Assembly (NCBI RefSeq): GCF_905475345.1
Contig: NC_066594.1
Location: forward strand, 2,231,001 to 2,295,000
Reading direction: 5' to 3'
DNA: 64,000 nt
Source of the DNA: Vespula vulgaris
Lineage: Eukaryota; Arthropoda; Insecta; Hymenoptera; Vespidae
Numbering within the stretch: the first letter of the stretch is position 1; every line of letters starts with the position of its first letter. Both the position numbers and the translations under genes were made by a program. This document shows positions 22,291-34,200 of this stretch, in pieces. Below the pieces are notes generated by a model. It was not told where the DNA came from, searched no databases, and was given only the letters and a program-made list of their open reading frames with translations.

Positions 22291-22480
22291 GAACTGCAAG
22301 GATTGAAAACAATCGCGGCTATTAACGCCGTTATCCGTTGATTAAAGCACCCCAACCAGATTCAATAGAGACCACCCGATGACATCCTCGCTGCTCGGAT
22401 AGTACTATAATTAAGCAGTTATTGAAACGGTACGACTAATGCGCCTGATCGTTCCGATATTCTTCCATTTTATTATTTTT
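22291..22480. other. Complex-sequence island
   Basis: Repeat-free sequence between a (GAC)n tract and a CT tract (22496-22532). It contains GATTGAAAACAATC, an inverted GATTG pair, near 22302-22315. No reading frame stands out. It may be a conserved element; I cannot assign a function. Confidence 0.3.
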
Positions 22481-22494
22481 TATATTTTTTTATG

Positions 22495-22536
<42 letters not shown>

Positions 22537-23252
22537 CTCTTGGTTTTTCTTCTCCTCTTCATTCCGACATTTTCTAATGCACGAAATTTTGATCATATAC
22601 ACACAAAAAGAGAAGAGAAAAGCGCTACTTGAAAACTCTCCTAGCGTTTCACGAGATTCAAGTTAATTCTCTTAGCCGTTAAACGCGAGCACGCGAGTAC
22701 CCATACATTTATTATACTAGCCCACTCTATCTGCCTATAGAGACGTGCTGCTATAGGGAGTCACGGGATGCGTCCAAAAGTTTCGCGCGGAAGCCATGAA
22801 GGCGGGAAATGGGCAGGCGAACTCGTAGCGTAATGGAGTTAGCGTGGGTTTAAAAAAAAAGAGAGAGAAAAAATGGACGAAGAGATCGAGAGAGAAAAAA
22901 TACAAGAGAGAGAGAGAGAGAGAATGATGCGTATGCGAAAGCTTGACACGCACACATTTTATACTCTCGCGTTGTTTTCTACGCTCGTAGTATACGCATG
23001 TCGAGAGAGCGAGTCGCTCGAGATGAAACGGCCAGCACGATGCGTTGTTTTTCGAAAGCGTCTGTCTCGCACGCTCGTATCCTGGATATATGGAAACAGC
23101 GAGCATGCGAGTCGTTTCAAAAGCGTATGGCGTTATGCGAAACTCCAAAAATCTGGGTGTAATGAGAAAGACAGAGAGACAGAGTAGATGAAATGAGAGA
23201 AAGAGAGAAAGAGTCACGAGAGTCAGATTGAAACAGATATAGAGATAGTACA

Positions 23253-23297
23253 ACAGAGAGAGAGAATGAAGAGAGATAGAAAAAATGTTTTGAGCGT

Positions 23298-23357
<60 letters not shown>

Positions 23358-23410
23358 AATGAAGAGAGGTAGAGAAAAATATTTTGAGCGTGGAGAGAGA
23401 GAGAGAGATA
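23253..23410. repeat. 93-bp duplication carrying (GA)n
   Basis: A segment with GAATGAAGAGAG, an A-rich patch, TTTTGAGCGT and a GA run occurs twice, 93 bp apart (AATGAA at 23265 and 23358). The copies differ by a few A/G changes, and the GA run between them is 23297-23350. This is a two-copy minisatellite that arose around a microsatellite. Confidence 0.7.
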
Positions 23411-24420
23411 GATAGAGATAGTGGCCTCTCGGCCCCGAACTGCACCACGGTTTATAGCCATTTCGTAGCGCGGCCGCAATCAAAAGCGAGAATCGAATGG
23501 CTCGGGCCGAGCGGCCGCAATTTCACAGGGCATGAAACACTGACTTCATTATCCGGTTGTTAATCCTACGCTTTCGTTCTCCTCTCTTTCGCTAGTCGTC
23601 GTTGTCCTCTCGTCCTGATCCTTCTAAACCAACCCCCCTTCCACACCCCCTCCCACGCCCTTTCCATCGTTCTCCTTTATCTCACTTTTTGTCTCTTCGT
23701 TACGCGTCAATTCGCTTCTCGATAACGTCATTCTCGTGAAAGAATGCGGGAAACAAAGAGAGAAAGAAAGAGAAGGATGGTGGGATTTCTTTGGAAAAGT
23801 ACATTTTTTTGAAATTTTCGATATCCCATTAAGGAAACTTTTACGTGGGAGTATGAATAATAAGGAACTTTCTTTTTCTATTTTTTTCTTTTTTTTCTTT
23901 TAACGTACATACTCTCTTCATTTTATAGGTCGAATCTATATCGAATCTTTTTAAAAAATTCTCGTCAAAATCAAGAGAGAGAGAGAGAGAGAGAGAGAAC
24001 GAGTTTCCATATTTTACCTCGTAAAAGGTTCGCCCTTATATTGAACTCGATTATAATCGATCGACTTTGTCCCTTTCCTACCTCCCCTTCGACAATATAT
24101 ATTACATACTTACTAAGTTTTAACTGTTTGAATTCACTTCTTTTTCGTATTTTTTTTTCTTCTATTTTTTTTATACTTCTCCTCCTCTTCCTCCTCCTCA
24201 TTAATCTTTTCGAGGAGGAGCTTGAAAAAAGAAAAAAATAGGTCGAGCACGTTCGTCGAGAATAAACTCCGATGGTTAGGGTGTTCTTTCAGAACGAAAA
24301 TTCTAGCGTGGGATACACGCGAAGGGCATGGTCCGCGAGAAAGAAAGAGAGAGAGAGGAAGAGAGAAAGAGAGAAACAGAGAGAAAGAGAGGAGAGAGAG
24401 AGAGAGAGAGAACTGGTACA
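23411..24420. other. Non-coding stretch
   Basis: GC-richer patch at 23420-23530 with two GCGGCCGCAA words (23471 and 23510). C-rich and T-rich blocks, a GA tract at 23973-23998, T/C-rich sequence at 24137-24210 and a GA block at 24340-24410 follow. No gene is supported. Confidence 0.5.
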
Positions 24421-24577
24421 TAGGAAGTAATAAGCGAGGTGAATAGTGGTGTATTCATAATGTACGGTGGCCTCATCCCCCACTCTTCCAGCCCTTCTTG
24501 CCGCCTGTCGCATTACCCCGACCTCTCCAAGCATCGTGCGGCACACCGTACACGTATACACACCCTTTCTACTTTCC

Positions 24578-24607
24578 TATATAAGACTGCACTTAATGCA
24601 TTCATTG
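24578..24607 (+). promoter_or_regulatory. TATA-like element, weak core-promoter candidate
   Basis: TATATAAG at 24578-24585 is followed by TCATTG at 24602-24607, an imperfect initiator at a spacing slightly shorter than usual. It lies in a repeat-free patch (24425-24650) just before CT tracts. No downstream gene is visible, so this is only a motif match. Confidence 0.15.
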
Positions 24608-24744
24608 CATCGTTCGCATTGACCGGATCAATGCGTTCCAATGTATACCCTTCTCCTTTCTTCCTTCCTTCCTTCCTTCTTTTCCTCACTCCTATCCACT
24701 GTTCCTACTGCCTTCTATCGTCTACGTGTCACGGAATTTCAATT

Positions 24745-24746
<2 letters not shown>

Positions 24747-24776
<30 letters not shown>

Positions 24777-25626
24777 TCTCTCTCTTTTCTCTCTCTTCTT
24801 TCTCTTTCTCTTTCTTTCTTTCTGTATATGTTCATTCAATCTATAGATATACATACAAACACGTACTTACGTATATATACATAGATAAGTAAATAGGTAT
24901 ACAAATATAAAGATAAAAATTTTACCTTTCAATTTTTCTCTTCTTTTTTCAATCGAGAGATACGAACGATCGAACTCTCCTTTATATATCTATTAAGAAA
25001 TCGTTTCGATTCAATAGAGATAAATAATACCTCTCGATGTATGCGTGAAAAATGATAAAAAGGAATTATCATTCGGAGTATGCACTTTGTCGAGAAACGT
25101 AAGGTAAGAGCGATTAAACGACGTTTCAAGAAGGAAAAGGATGCTGCCTGAAGAGGATGCTCACGAATGCGTATCTTGACTCGTCCTACCGCTTTTCGTA
25201 TTCGTTTTTTCGTCTTTCTCCAACTCCAACGGAGTAGTATCTCTCTGTCCTTTTTTTTCTTCTTTTTTTCTCTCTTTTTTTTCCCCATCTCATACTACCC
25301 CACTCGCCGTTTCTCCGGAGTCTCGCGCCCCATGTAAAATTCTCTCTATCACCCCTTTTCTGGATTGCATCGTGCATTCTCCCTGGTTGTGGTGTTCTTT
25401 CTGTCTCTCTCTTTCCCTCTCTTTCTCTCTCTCTCTTTCCCTCACTCACTCACTCTTTTTATATGTGTGCTTCATAATCCGTGTGCAATAAGGACCTCCG
25501 TATGTGTTTCACCAGGTCAGGTCAACGTCCTGTCCCTGACAGCTAAAGAGAACGAACGAACAGCCGCAAGAGAAACGCAGAAATAATGGGAGAAAGAAAG
25601 AGAGGGAAAATAGTGAAGGGAGAGAG

Positions 25627-25657
<31 letters not shown>

Positions 25658-26100
25658 CGATCCTCCAGATATTGCACCCTCCTGCCTGAATGCACTTCTT
25701 CTTCTGCAACGTCGAGCCAAAGGGCTGTACCTACTCGTACCGGTTGAAGGCTGCTTCGTCTAGCACTCTCTTTCTCTTTTTCTTCTCTGTGTGAGGGTGC
25801 GATATTACGATTTACGAATATACTTAACAATACAAACAATCTATTACAAAAAATCATCTAATCTCTTTATGAAACGTCACATTCTATCCATATGATCATT
25901 CAACGTTCCATTAATTACGCGAGAATCTATACAACTTCGTTATCGATCAAGAACAATTATAGATAAGATTAATGGAAAAACTCGTCTCATTAAGAAATGA
26001 TTGAATTGTTTTAGGAAAAGAAAAGAGAAAAAAACTCGCAAGTACTACAATAGACAATCGTAGAAAATGAAAACTGATTTGATTCAATAATATGGAGAAA
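24747..26100. other. Non-coding, CT/GA rich
   Basis: CT-rich tract at 24747-24826, T/C-rich blocks at 25240-25290 and 25400-25455, (GA)n at 25628-25657 and AT-rich sequence from 25800. The remaining open frames are repeat-driven. No gene is supported. Confidence 0.55.
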
Positions 26101-26458
26101 GAGAGGTTGGCAAAGGGGTTGGCAGAAAAAAAAGAAAGAGAGAGAGAAAGAAAGAAAGAAAGAAAGAAAGAGAAAGAAAGAAGTGCTTCTTTAAAGCGTT
26201 CACAAGGCAGTACCAGTCAAAGAAGCCTTTCATGAGGATTTTCACCTCTGGATTTACGCGTCGTGCGATAAGTCGCACTCATGGTATTCGGCTTCCCACT
26301 TCTCCTCGAGCTCTACGTGCTCGCGCATCCATTTGTCACGCGCGAAAAAGATGCGACCAGCTAGAGCGTTACGCATCTCACACGCTGCTTCTCTTTTAAT
26401 GACGTTGGATCCGCCTCGCTAATGGGTACTCACTTCCTCTCTCTCTCTCTTTCTCTCT

Positions 26459-26501
<43 letters not shown>

Positions 26502-27839
26502 CCATCGTCGTTGGTGGATCATAAACCGTCCCACGGTTGCAAAAGCGAAATGCAAATGACTTCGGTGCAAAACGTTTACTGATAAACGTATCTACGTACC
26601 TATACAGAGTGAAATATTTATATTAAAGCATGAAAATATTTTTATTTATCGCGAATATAATAAATTTTCGAATCCGGAATGATAAAATATAATACGATAG
26701 GAATCGCGATGTTTTCGAAATAGTTTAGTTTATTTATTTGTTTATTTATTTAAGAGAATAATTAATATAATCTGTCGGATTTATATTATTTTATTTTTCC
26801 ATATAGTATATATATATACATATATATATATGTATGTTTGTGTGTGTATATATATATATATATTACATACAATTATATACGTACATAAATCTCGTAATGT
26901 TTTTTATGCGTTCGACTAGTTACCCCGAATGAAAAGGGTCGATCCCTTAACCCTTTTATCATGAGATTGAATCTATAGATGAAAGTCGTGTACGCGTCGA
27001 TCAATTCGAACTTCGAAAGTCAGAAAAGGTGTGAGTGCCCGTAAAGAAATCGATGGGGGAAACGAAAGTCGAGATTGATTCCGACTCATACGAATGAACG
27101 TTTGCTTTTATTGCATTAGCTATACTATATGTATATATGTATACATCCATGTACGAATAACGTTTACTGGGTCAACTAGTTATTTCCTCTTTTCCTATAT
27201 TTTCCCATATATTTCTCAGAAAAAAAATATTAACGGAGGGAATCTTCCTTTTTTAAATAATATTCAACCACCGTGTAAATACTTACTTTCTATGACTTTC
27301 TTCGAGAGCATCGAAATAATAAATAAGAGAGAAACAGAAAGAAACTTAGAGACAGAGAGACAGAGAGAAAAGGAGAAGAATAGAATGAAGAAAACATCCC
27401 TGAAAGAAAAGAGAGAAAGAGAGAAAGAAAGAAAAAAGGACGACCATTGCTACGTTAGAAAAGCAGGACGAACGAAAAGCTCGTGCCAAGACTGATCTGA
27501 GAATTGATTCGTCGAGAGGAACCCCTCTTGCCACGCCTATTCAAAAGAACACGCTCCACTCTTCTCACTAAACCCCCTTCTCTCTTTCCCTTATCTTTTT
27601 TTTCCTTTCTTTTTTTTCTTTTTCCCTTCTTTCCCCTTACCACATAAGAAACGAGAGAACTACGCGTAGTACCTACTTACTTTAATACTTTTTCCACGTT
27701 TTTCATTTTTTATTCGACTTTCTTCGACTGAAAAGAAAATTTGACTGACTTGATAATTTTTCGCCTTCGAGAGTTCCGTGTAAAGTGAAAAGAGAGAGAT
27801 CAGAGGAAATCATTTTATACTTATCCTCTTAATGAGGAA

Positions 27840-27877
<38 letters not shown>

Positions 27878-28649
27878 TCTCTCTCTGTCTCTCTCTTTCT
27901 CTTTCTTTTTCTTTATATACGTCTCCTTCAAGCTAAACATCGACGTAACTCAAAGGATAATTTTTATCCCGTCAAGAAGATTGTCCAAACATAAATCTAA
28001 CGAATCAGCCAAGCATAATGTTCTTACAGTCGTTTTTCCTACGATACTATATGCGTTAACGTCTAATGATAAGCACTTACGTTGGTATAAAGATGATAAG
28101 ACGACGAGGAACTAAATTACTCGGAATCTTCTGATTAATTTCATCGTCTTTCTTTCTTTTTTTCTCTTTCTCTCTCTCTCTCTTTTTCTCTCTATCGTTA
28201 GTTTAAGACTCTTAAACGATCGTGTTTGTTAAGGACTAAACGAGAATATGACTTAATCTTACCATTTAACTAAACTTTGATAATTAAGTACTTTTGCAAT
28301 ACAATAAATTAGTCCTTTCTATTATCTTTTTTTCTTTCTTTCTTTCTCCTCTTTTTTCTTTTTCCTTCTTATCCATCTCATTTTTCAACATCATATTACA
28401 ACTTTCGATATTAATAGTAATCGTTCGCTTGTAAATTCTCGGTATTAACTTTAACTCCGAGCTTAACAATAATAAAAATATATCTGACTTTATTTAAAAT
28501 GATACAAAGATAGGATATAAAAGAAGAATTGAAGAAACGATTCGAATTAACGTCCGATTATAGAGGTATAGATAACTATGTATTTTTCAAAGAAACTCGA
28601 GAAACATCTTGAAACGTGTCTCTCATTAAATTTACGTAAAGCTGCTCGA

Positions 28650-28701
<52 letters not shown>

Positions 28702-28750
28702 CATACACATACTCGCGCGCACGCGAAGAGAGAATTCAGGAGGATTCGTA
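26101..28750. other. Non-coding, repeats and AT-rich blocks
   Basis: AAAG tetramers lie at about 26131-26180, and CT tracts at 26436-26500 and 27842-27905. An octamer ATGCAAAT is at 26550-26557, TA/TG runs at about 26808-26870, and (TA)n at 28653-28694. The sequence between these is AT-rich or T/C-rich. No gene is supported. Confidence 0.55.
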
Positions 28751-28900
28751 ATTTCGTATTTGCATCGAGAGATCTCCGGGACACGGGTCCGAATATGCAT
28801 GCGCTGCATCTCCATTTCAACGATCGCACGATCGCCCTTGGCTTTATTAGTGCGATATCCTAACGCTGTATAGATACAATGCAGTCTTGTATTTCACGGA
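28751..28900. other. Complex-sequence island with POU octamer
   Basis: Repeat-free sequence directly after a (TA)n tract. It contains a reverse octamer ATTTGCAT at 28758-28765 and several CGATCG-like words. No coding signal. Confidence 0.3.
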
Positions 28901-29220
28901 AGCAATACCGAAATGGATATTCGTTATCAACGGATGGAACTAAATACGTTTCCGTTCCACCTCTTAGAGAAGCATAACGTTTGCATAAGTCGATATCCAT
29001 CTCAAATCGTATGCATTTTTGATAAACGAATCGAAATTTTTGATATCAATAGTTTCCTTTTAAACGTGTTATTTCTTTTTCTTTTTTTTTTAATAAACCT
29101 GCGAACACGAACTTCTCAAATTGCATGCTTTTAGGATCAACCAATTAAATTTTAATCAGTTCTTTTCCTTTTTTAGTCATATAATTATTCTTTTTTTTTT
29201 ATCGATTAATAGCCAATAAT

Positions 29221-29241
29221 TTATCTCTCTCTCTCTCTCTT

Positions 29242-29282
<41 letters not shown>

Positions 29283-29415
29283 TCATGGAATATAATATGA
29301 TAAAATAACTCACAATTAACGAATACAAATTTCCCTTTACCTAATATTAGAAAGAAGATTTAGTATGCTATTATATAGCATCGTGCAACCGTATAAATAA
29401 TCCAACAAAGTTAAA

Positions 29416-29447
<32 letters not shown>
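29221..29447. repeat. (CT)n tracts
   Basis: CT runs at about 29222-29275 (with CCCT and CTTT interruptions) and 29418-29447, separated by AT-rich sequence. Confidence 0.85.
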
Positions 29448-29450
<3 letters not shown>

Positions 29451-29454
29451 CTTT

Positions 29455-29765
29455 CTAGGATGTTAATACCCAACGTATATACCGTTGGACCGGTTTGAAG
29501 GGACGAGTGTGATGCAAATACGAGCGTGACCCCCCACGTAGATCCGATAATGAGACGATTTAGCCACGAAATCAAGGAGGAAGGCGAGTTGGGAAAAGCA
29601 CTTGCGACCGGTAGAAATTGCATCTCAGTGCATTTGCATTATACGAGCGGTCGGGCTCGACACAGACGGCCCTTTTCGGCCCTTACCAAGGTGGATCGCC
29701 ATGCTCGGCGAAGGCGTGATGTTGTCGCTCGTAAGCACGACAAAGGAATCGTCGTTTAAATGCCT
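29455..29765. promoter_or_regulatory. Candidate regulatory island with two POU octamers
   Basis: About 310 bp of complex, GC-balanced sequence bounded on both sides by CT tracts (29418-29447 and 29772-29838). It carries octamers ATGCAAAT at 29512-29519 and ATTTGCAT at 29632-29639 in opposite orientation. Open frames exist on plus but have no ATG with context, no splice pair and no recognisable domain. I favour a cis-regulatory element; a conserved non-coding RNA is an alternative. Confidence 0.35.
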
Positions 29766-30513
29766 CATAAATCTCTCTCTCTCTCTCTCTCTCTCTATTT
29801 CTCTCTATTTCTCTCTCTCTCTCTCTCTTTTTCTCAGTCATTCATTCGAAACGATTCGGACCAGTTCGTGGCGATGCTTTTTCAAAAGAGATAGAGAGAA
29901 GAAAGAAAGAAAGAGAAAGAGAAAATTCACGATAAATGTGCGATAAACGTCAAACATTTCTGTCATAGGTACAATGCTCAGTATTTCGAGAACTATCACT
30001 TCTAAGCTTCTAACTACGTTCGTTCACGAAGATGCATGCGAGAATGGCTAATGAACATGAACGTTCCTTTATAAATTATCTTTCTGCATAAGGAACGAGT
30101 AAGATATCGGTTACCACTAGCTTTTAAAATTTTCTTCTTTATCTCGTTCGTTTATTTATTATTTGCTTCTTGTACTTGCTTCCCACCAGGTCTTGCACTT
30201 TCTTTTCAACTGTTAACAAGAAAAAAAAAAGAAAAAAAAAGAGTAAAAAGAAGAGAAAAAAGCAAAAAGAAAAAGAGGAGGAAACAAGCGACGATATTCC
30301 TTTTACGAAAAAGTATTTCTAATCTTCAAATCTTCAAAGGGCTCGAGTATTACGAGAATTCCCAACTCGATATCGTTATATGCAAGTAAATGGCAAAACC
30401 GTTTCATTAAAATTCGCAAGCGGAGGCAACGATAACACGAAATGAGCGCGCATGCTCAAGGCGGAAGGTGAATGAAAGTATGTGTGAAAATGTGTATGTG
30501 TTCGTGCGTGTAT

Positions 30514-30554
<41 letters not shown>

Positions 30555-31490
30555 AGCACTTTACCAGTCGGCGCCTTGAAACCTGATAAAATTTCGTCCT
30601 TCTCGAGAACGGTACCGTCGGTTTCGCTCGTTGAAGTTGGCAGTCCTTAACCGTCGGTGAAATTATATGCGGAATCCGTTCTCTATGGAAACGGGTTTCT
30701 ATCGGGCTCGTGCGAAATACCGGGTGTCTTGACAAGAGCAATTTATCATGCTCGATCTGTATTTGCATACGTCGTCAAAGGGCCCCGTCGTCGCTTATGC
30801 GACGCTACATCACATAGTCGAGTGCCTTTTGAAATTTGCGTGTTTGCGAATACGGCCCTCCTCCGTAAAAGCTCTCTCTCTCTCTCTCTCTCTCCTTCTA
30901 TCTCTTTCTTTCTCTTTCTCTCCCCCTCTTTACGCGTGATCCCTCCGCCATTTGTCTCTTTCTGTTTGAAGCAAACGATGCGCGAGATATGAACTCGTTA
31001 CGCGTATGGAACTCTTAACTGATCGTCGACGGAACCTGATCTCGTTCAACGATGAGGGATCATCGGACAACGTTGGCTCGTCATCACTATGTCATCGAAA
31101 TCATTTGCCGCCTGTCTCTCGGTTATCCCGTTCTAAATATATATATATATTTTTTTATTTTCTTTCCATTATTTATACCACTGTGTGTATATGTTTGAAC
31201 GATAATTGCAATTTGATACCGGCGATCTTTGATCTATGTCCTGTTCGAACGTCATGAAAATGATTTATTAACTTTCTAATAATATTCTAATGTGTCTACT
31301 ATTTTATAATATTACGTACGTACGCATACACGCATACAAATAGAATATTATTGTTCATTAAGATCCTTATGAAAGTATCACAAATTATGTCGTAATAATC
31401 TTAGCTTCGTGGGATTGTAAAAGAAAAAAAAATAAACGTGGACACATAAGATACGCGACAAGTTTCAGCAAAATCCAGTTTTGTTCACGG
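29766..31490. other. Non-coding with mixed islands
   Basis: CT tract at 29772-29838, A-rich/purine block at 30218-30290, (GA)n at 30519-30551, and a repeat-free patch at 30555-30860 with octamer ATTTGCAT at 30761-30768. A CT tract lies at about 30872-30930 and a short (TA)n near 31135-31150. No gene is supported. Confidence 0.45.
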
Positions 31491-31800
31491 TTAAGGTTTA
31501 TGATCCAAGAGAAAGAGGGAAGTCCTATATGGTCACGCCTCTTCTTTCATAAGTATCTAGCTAAAAGCAAATCCTTGATACAGATAAGTCATGTCCATCA
31601 TTTTTCAAAGCCGACGAATCCCGGTTTGTCCCTCTTTCAACGGTCACCAACAATATCGGCTTGGCCAGGAGGAACGATTTCTCATCGTCGAACATCCATC
31701 CGCTCGGTTCTCTTCCTTACTCTCTACGTTAACCAACCAACTGAACTTTTCCACTGGCGCGAGTTTTATCTCGCGCTTCCACCCTTAATTTGATTAATCG
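31491..31800 (+). other. Complex island with overlapping open frames
   Basis: Two plus-strand frames stay open over 31500-31793 in repeat-free sequence. Neither has a clear splice signal or a recognisable domain, so I do not call a gene. The block could be an exon, an untranslated region or an old transposon fragment. Confidence 0.25.
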
Positions 31801-32061
31801 AGAAGGATCTTGACCCTTCGTCCTGGCATTAATCACCTTCCGGTCGTATGCATACATGGACGTGGTATTAGCGAAACAGAGAGAGAGAGAAAGAGAGAAA
31901 GAAAGAGAGACCTCCAGAGAAGGAGGCCAGTAAAAGGTGAAGAACGACGACGTTCGCCATTTGTTAAAAGCGCTTGTTTAGAGAAGGTTTACACACTCGG
32001 CCGAATCTCTTTCGAACGCTACGAAAATTAATGGTGGATTAATTCGGTGATCGTCACACGA

Positions 32062-32088
32062 AACAGACAGACAGACAGACAGATAGAC
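32062..32088. repeat. (ACAG)n microsatellite
   Basis: Six or so ACAG copies ending in AGATAGACG; short and imperfect. Confidence 0.8.
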
Positions 32089-32448
32089 GCACGGACAGAT
32101 AGATGAACGAACGAAAGGGGATTACGACCAACCTGAAACTTGATTTGCAACTTTCAAGGATTACTTTTATACAAAAGATTTATATAAAAATTTATATCAT
32201 CTTGTATACGGTTTGTTTCTTTTAAATTAAACGATTTTGTAATTGCTAATTAATTTAACTTAACGCTCAATGGATCAATAGAACCCTCAATTAAGATGAT
32301 TATTGTTAGATGAATCATAAAATACGAAATTAGAGATTATCGGCGGTCTTTATGGTATATATAATTAAAATTTGAGCATCCAGAGGAACATGGAAGCCGA
32401 TTAGAAAGGATTTAACTGGTCTGCGTACTAAATACTCGTCTTGGTTTC

Positions 32449-32489
32449 AGGTTCGCATCTAGACCCTTCGACCAAAGGGATGCGAGCCT
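32449..32489. repeat. Bulged hairpin
   Basis: The outer arm 32449-32458 pairs with 32480-32489 over 10 positions (one G-U if RNA). After a five-base bulge (32459-32463), CCCTT at 32464-32468 pairs with AAGGG at 32475-32479 around a six-base loop. It lies in a repeat-free patch of about 32380-32640, right after an acceptor-like TTGGTTTCAG. Its role is unknown. Confidence 0.6.
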
Positions 32490-33766
32490 TGATTTACTAG
32501 CTGTTTATACCCTTTCAACCCCCTAAGACCTGCATTATAACCGTATTTATACTAATAGTCTTGACTCGATACCGAGCCACGCAGTCGCTATGATTTAATG
32601 ACAATGTCGTTGTCAGTCCTATCCAAGCGATCGTAAAAATATATGAATGAAAGTTTTTAAATGACAAGAGACGTTCCTTCATACCTCGTACCTGAGGAAC
32701 GAACTACAAAGAGATTTCGTATTTACCTGTCATCTTGAAAGACTTTAACTTCCAACCGAATAAACTAACAACACAGAGATTTGATTCGTTGCACCGTAAA
32801 AGAGAAAATACTAAAGAATCTTTTTCTTAAATATATTTATATGATTAATATATTTTATAAGTCAAATGTTTTTTTCTTCTTCTATGAAAAAGAAATATAT
32901 AAATTTCATTAAAAATTTGATATACCATTCGTTTCGATCTTCGAGCAAATTTTCATGTTGAATATCGTGAAAAATTATTCCTAAAGTTCTCAATGTTACT
33001 GTTAGAGATTCCAAAAAATCTCTGAATTATTAGATGATCAAGATTGAGACATCGTCTAAGTGAGAAAAGTCGGTAAATCAAGACGGTGGCAGAGAACGTG
33101 ATCGTCGATACGGAGGGCGCCTAGACGATCTGTCGTAAGTGTAGGTGGAACAGAGGATACAAACGACGGAGGAAGGAGGATTCTCCAGTAACAGGATGTA
33201 ATTATGATCGGTGAGATACGTCACGCATAACCCCAGTATTGACGTCCACAAATCACGATGGCTGGCTCGACCATGCGGTATCTCGGCAGCTCCGAGGGAC
33301 GATCCTCAAACTCAGACGGCCTAACACGACACTAAATCTGGAATTATGTACGCGTCCGTCGTAGACGTCGACGTTCGAACGTGGAATTCCCTGGAGTATC
33401 GTCGTACGTCGATCGGATATGAAAAATTTAACAACCGTAAACTTCTCGATTATATGCTCAACGCGAATAATCTTGTAAATTGAAGTTTCTGTCTTTTAGA
33501 TCCTATCACATATCTAACAACCGTAAGACGGGACAATCGGATTATTTTATAATATTTCCAATATACAATTTGTATTGCTTTCAACTAAAAAATCATTGAT
33601 TACATTAGAGAAAAAGAAAGAAAGAGAGAGAAAGAGAGAGATTCAAATCGTTTGACGCAAAATTAACGCAAAATTAATTATATCAAAAATCACTTGGACG
33701 TATGACAAATTCGTAAGTTTTAATATCTCTCTATTTTTCCTTTCCTCTCCTCGAACAAATTCTCCG
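32490..33766. other. Non-coding; AT-rich then complex island
   Basis: AT-rich at 32780-33000. Positions 33040-33420 are GC-balanced and repeat-free, with donor-like strings (GTAAGTG near 33135, GGTGAGA near 33210) but no matching open frame. I see no gene. Confidence 0.4.
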
Positions 33767-34020
33767 TCAAGATTTAATATCAAACAGCATTTCGAGACGT
33801 CTTGGGGGTCGATAGGCAACACCGTCCACCGAATATTGGTGAGAGTATCGCATGAGGGATACGTGGTAAATCCCATCCCGTAATTGCATTTCGCGATATG
33901 TCGAAGCAACGGGTATGTGTCCCGTTAGTCCCGTAGGCGTCCGTGGAGTATCCGGAAGCTGTCTAGAGCTTTCCGACGCTCTCTCCGGATGCGTTCGAGT
34001 AGCTGTGGCCTTCGTCCCGA
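33767..34020 (-). CDS. Open frame, possible exon
   Basis: On minus, an in-frame run of about 85 codons ends at TGA (33767-33769). Its composition is varied, for example SSRQLPDTPRTPTGLTG and YRPPRRLEMLFDIKS. It lies in a GC-balanced, repeat-free block. There is no ATG at the start and the acceptor-like AGs lack pyrimidine tracts. A plus-strand frame (33915-34196) and another minus frame overlap it, which weakens the case. No family is recognised. Confidence 0.2.
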
Positions 34021-34200
34021 AGCTCAAAGCGTTCCGGCATTATACCGTCGGCATTGGCACCACCACTAGGATCACCTACGTCACCAACATACTATCTACG
34101 ATTCCTCTAGAAGCGGCTCGTCCCACTTCGCTTGCTTGCTCCTTCCGGCCGCCGATAATGTTAGCTTTCCTCTACGGGGTTTCGGCTATTAACTAGGATA

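Noticed and set aside
22735..23480. Long minus-strand frame of 237 codons
   Set aside because: It is kept open by GA tracts read as Ser/Leu runs, and by a 93-bp duplication. The residues between have no recognised domain or splice support.
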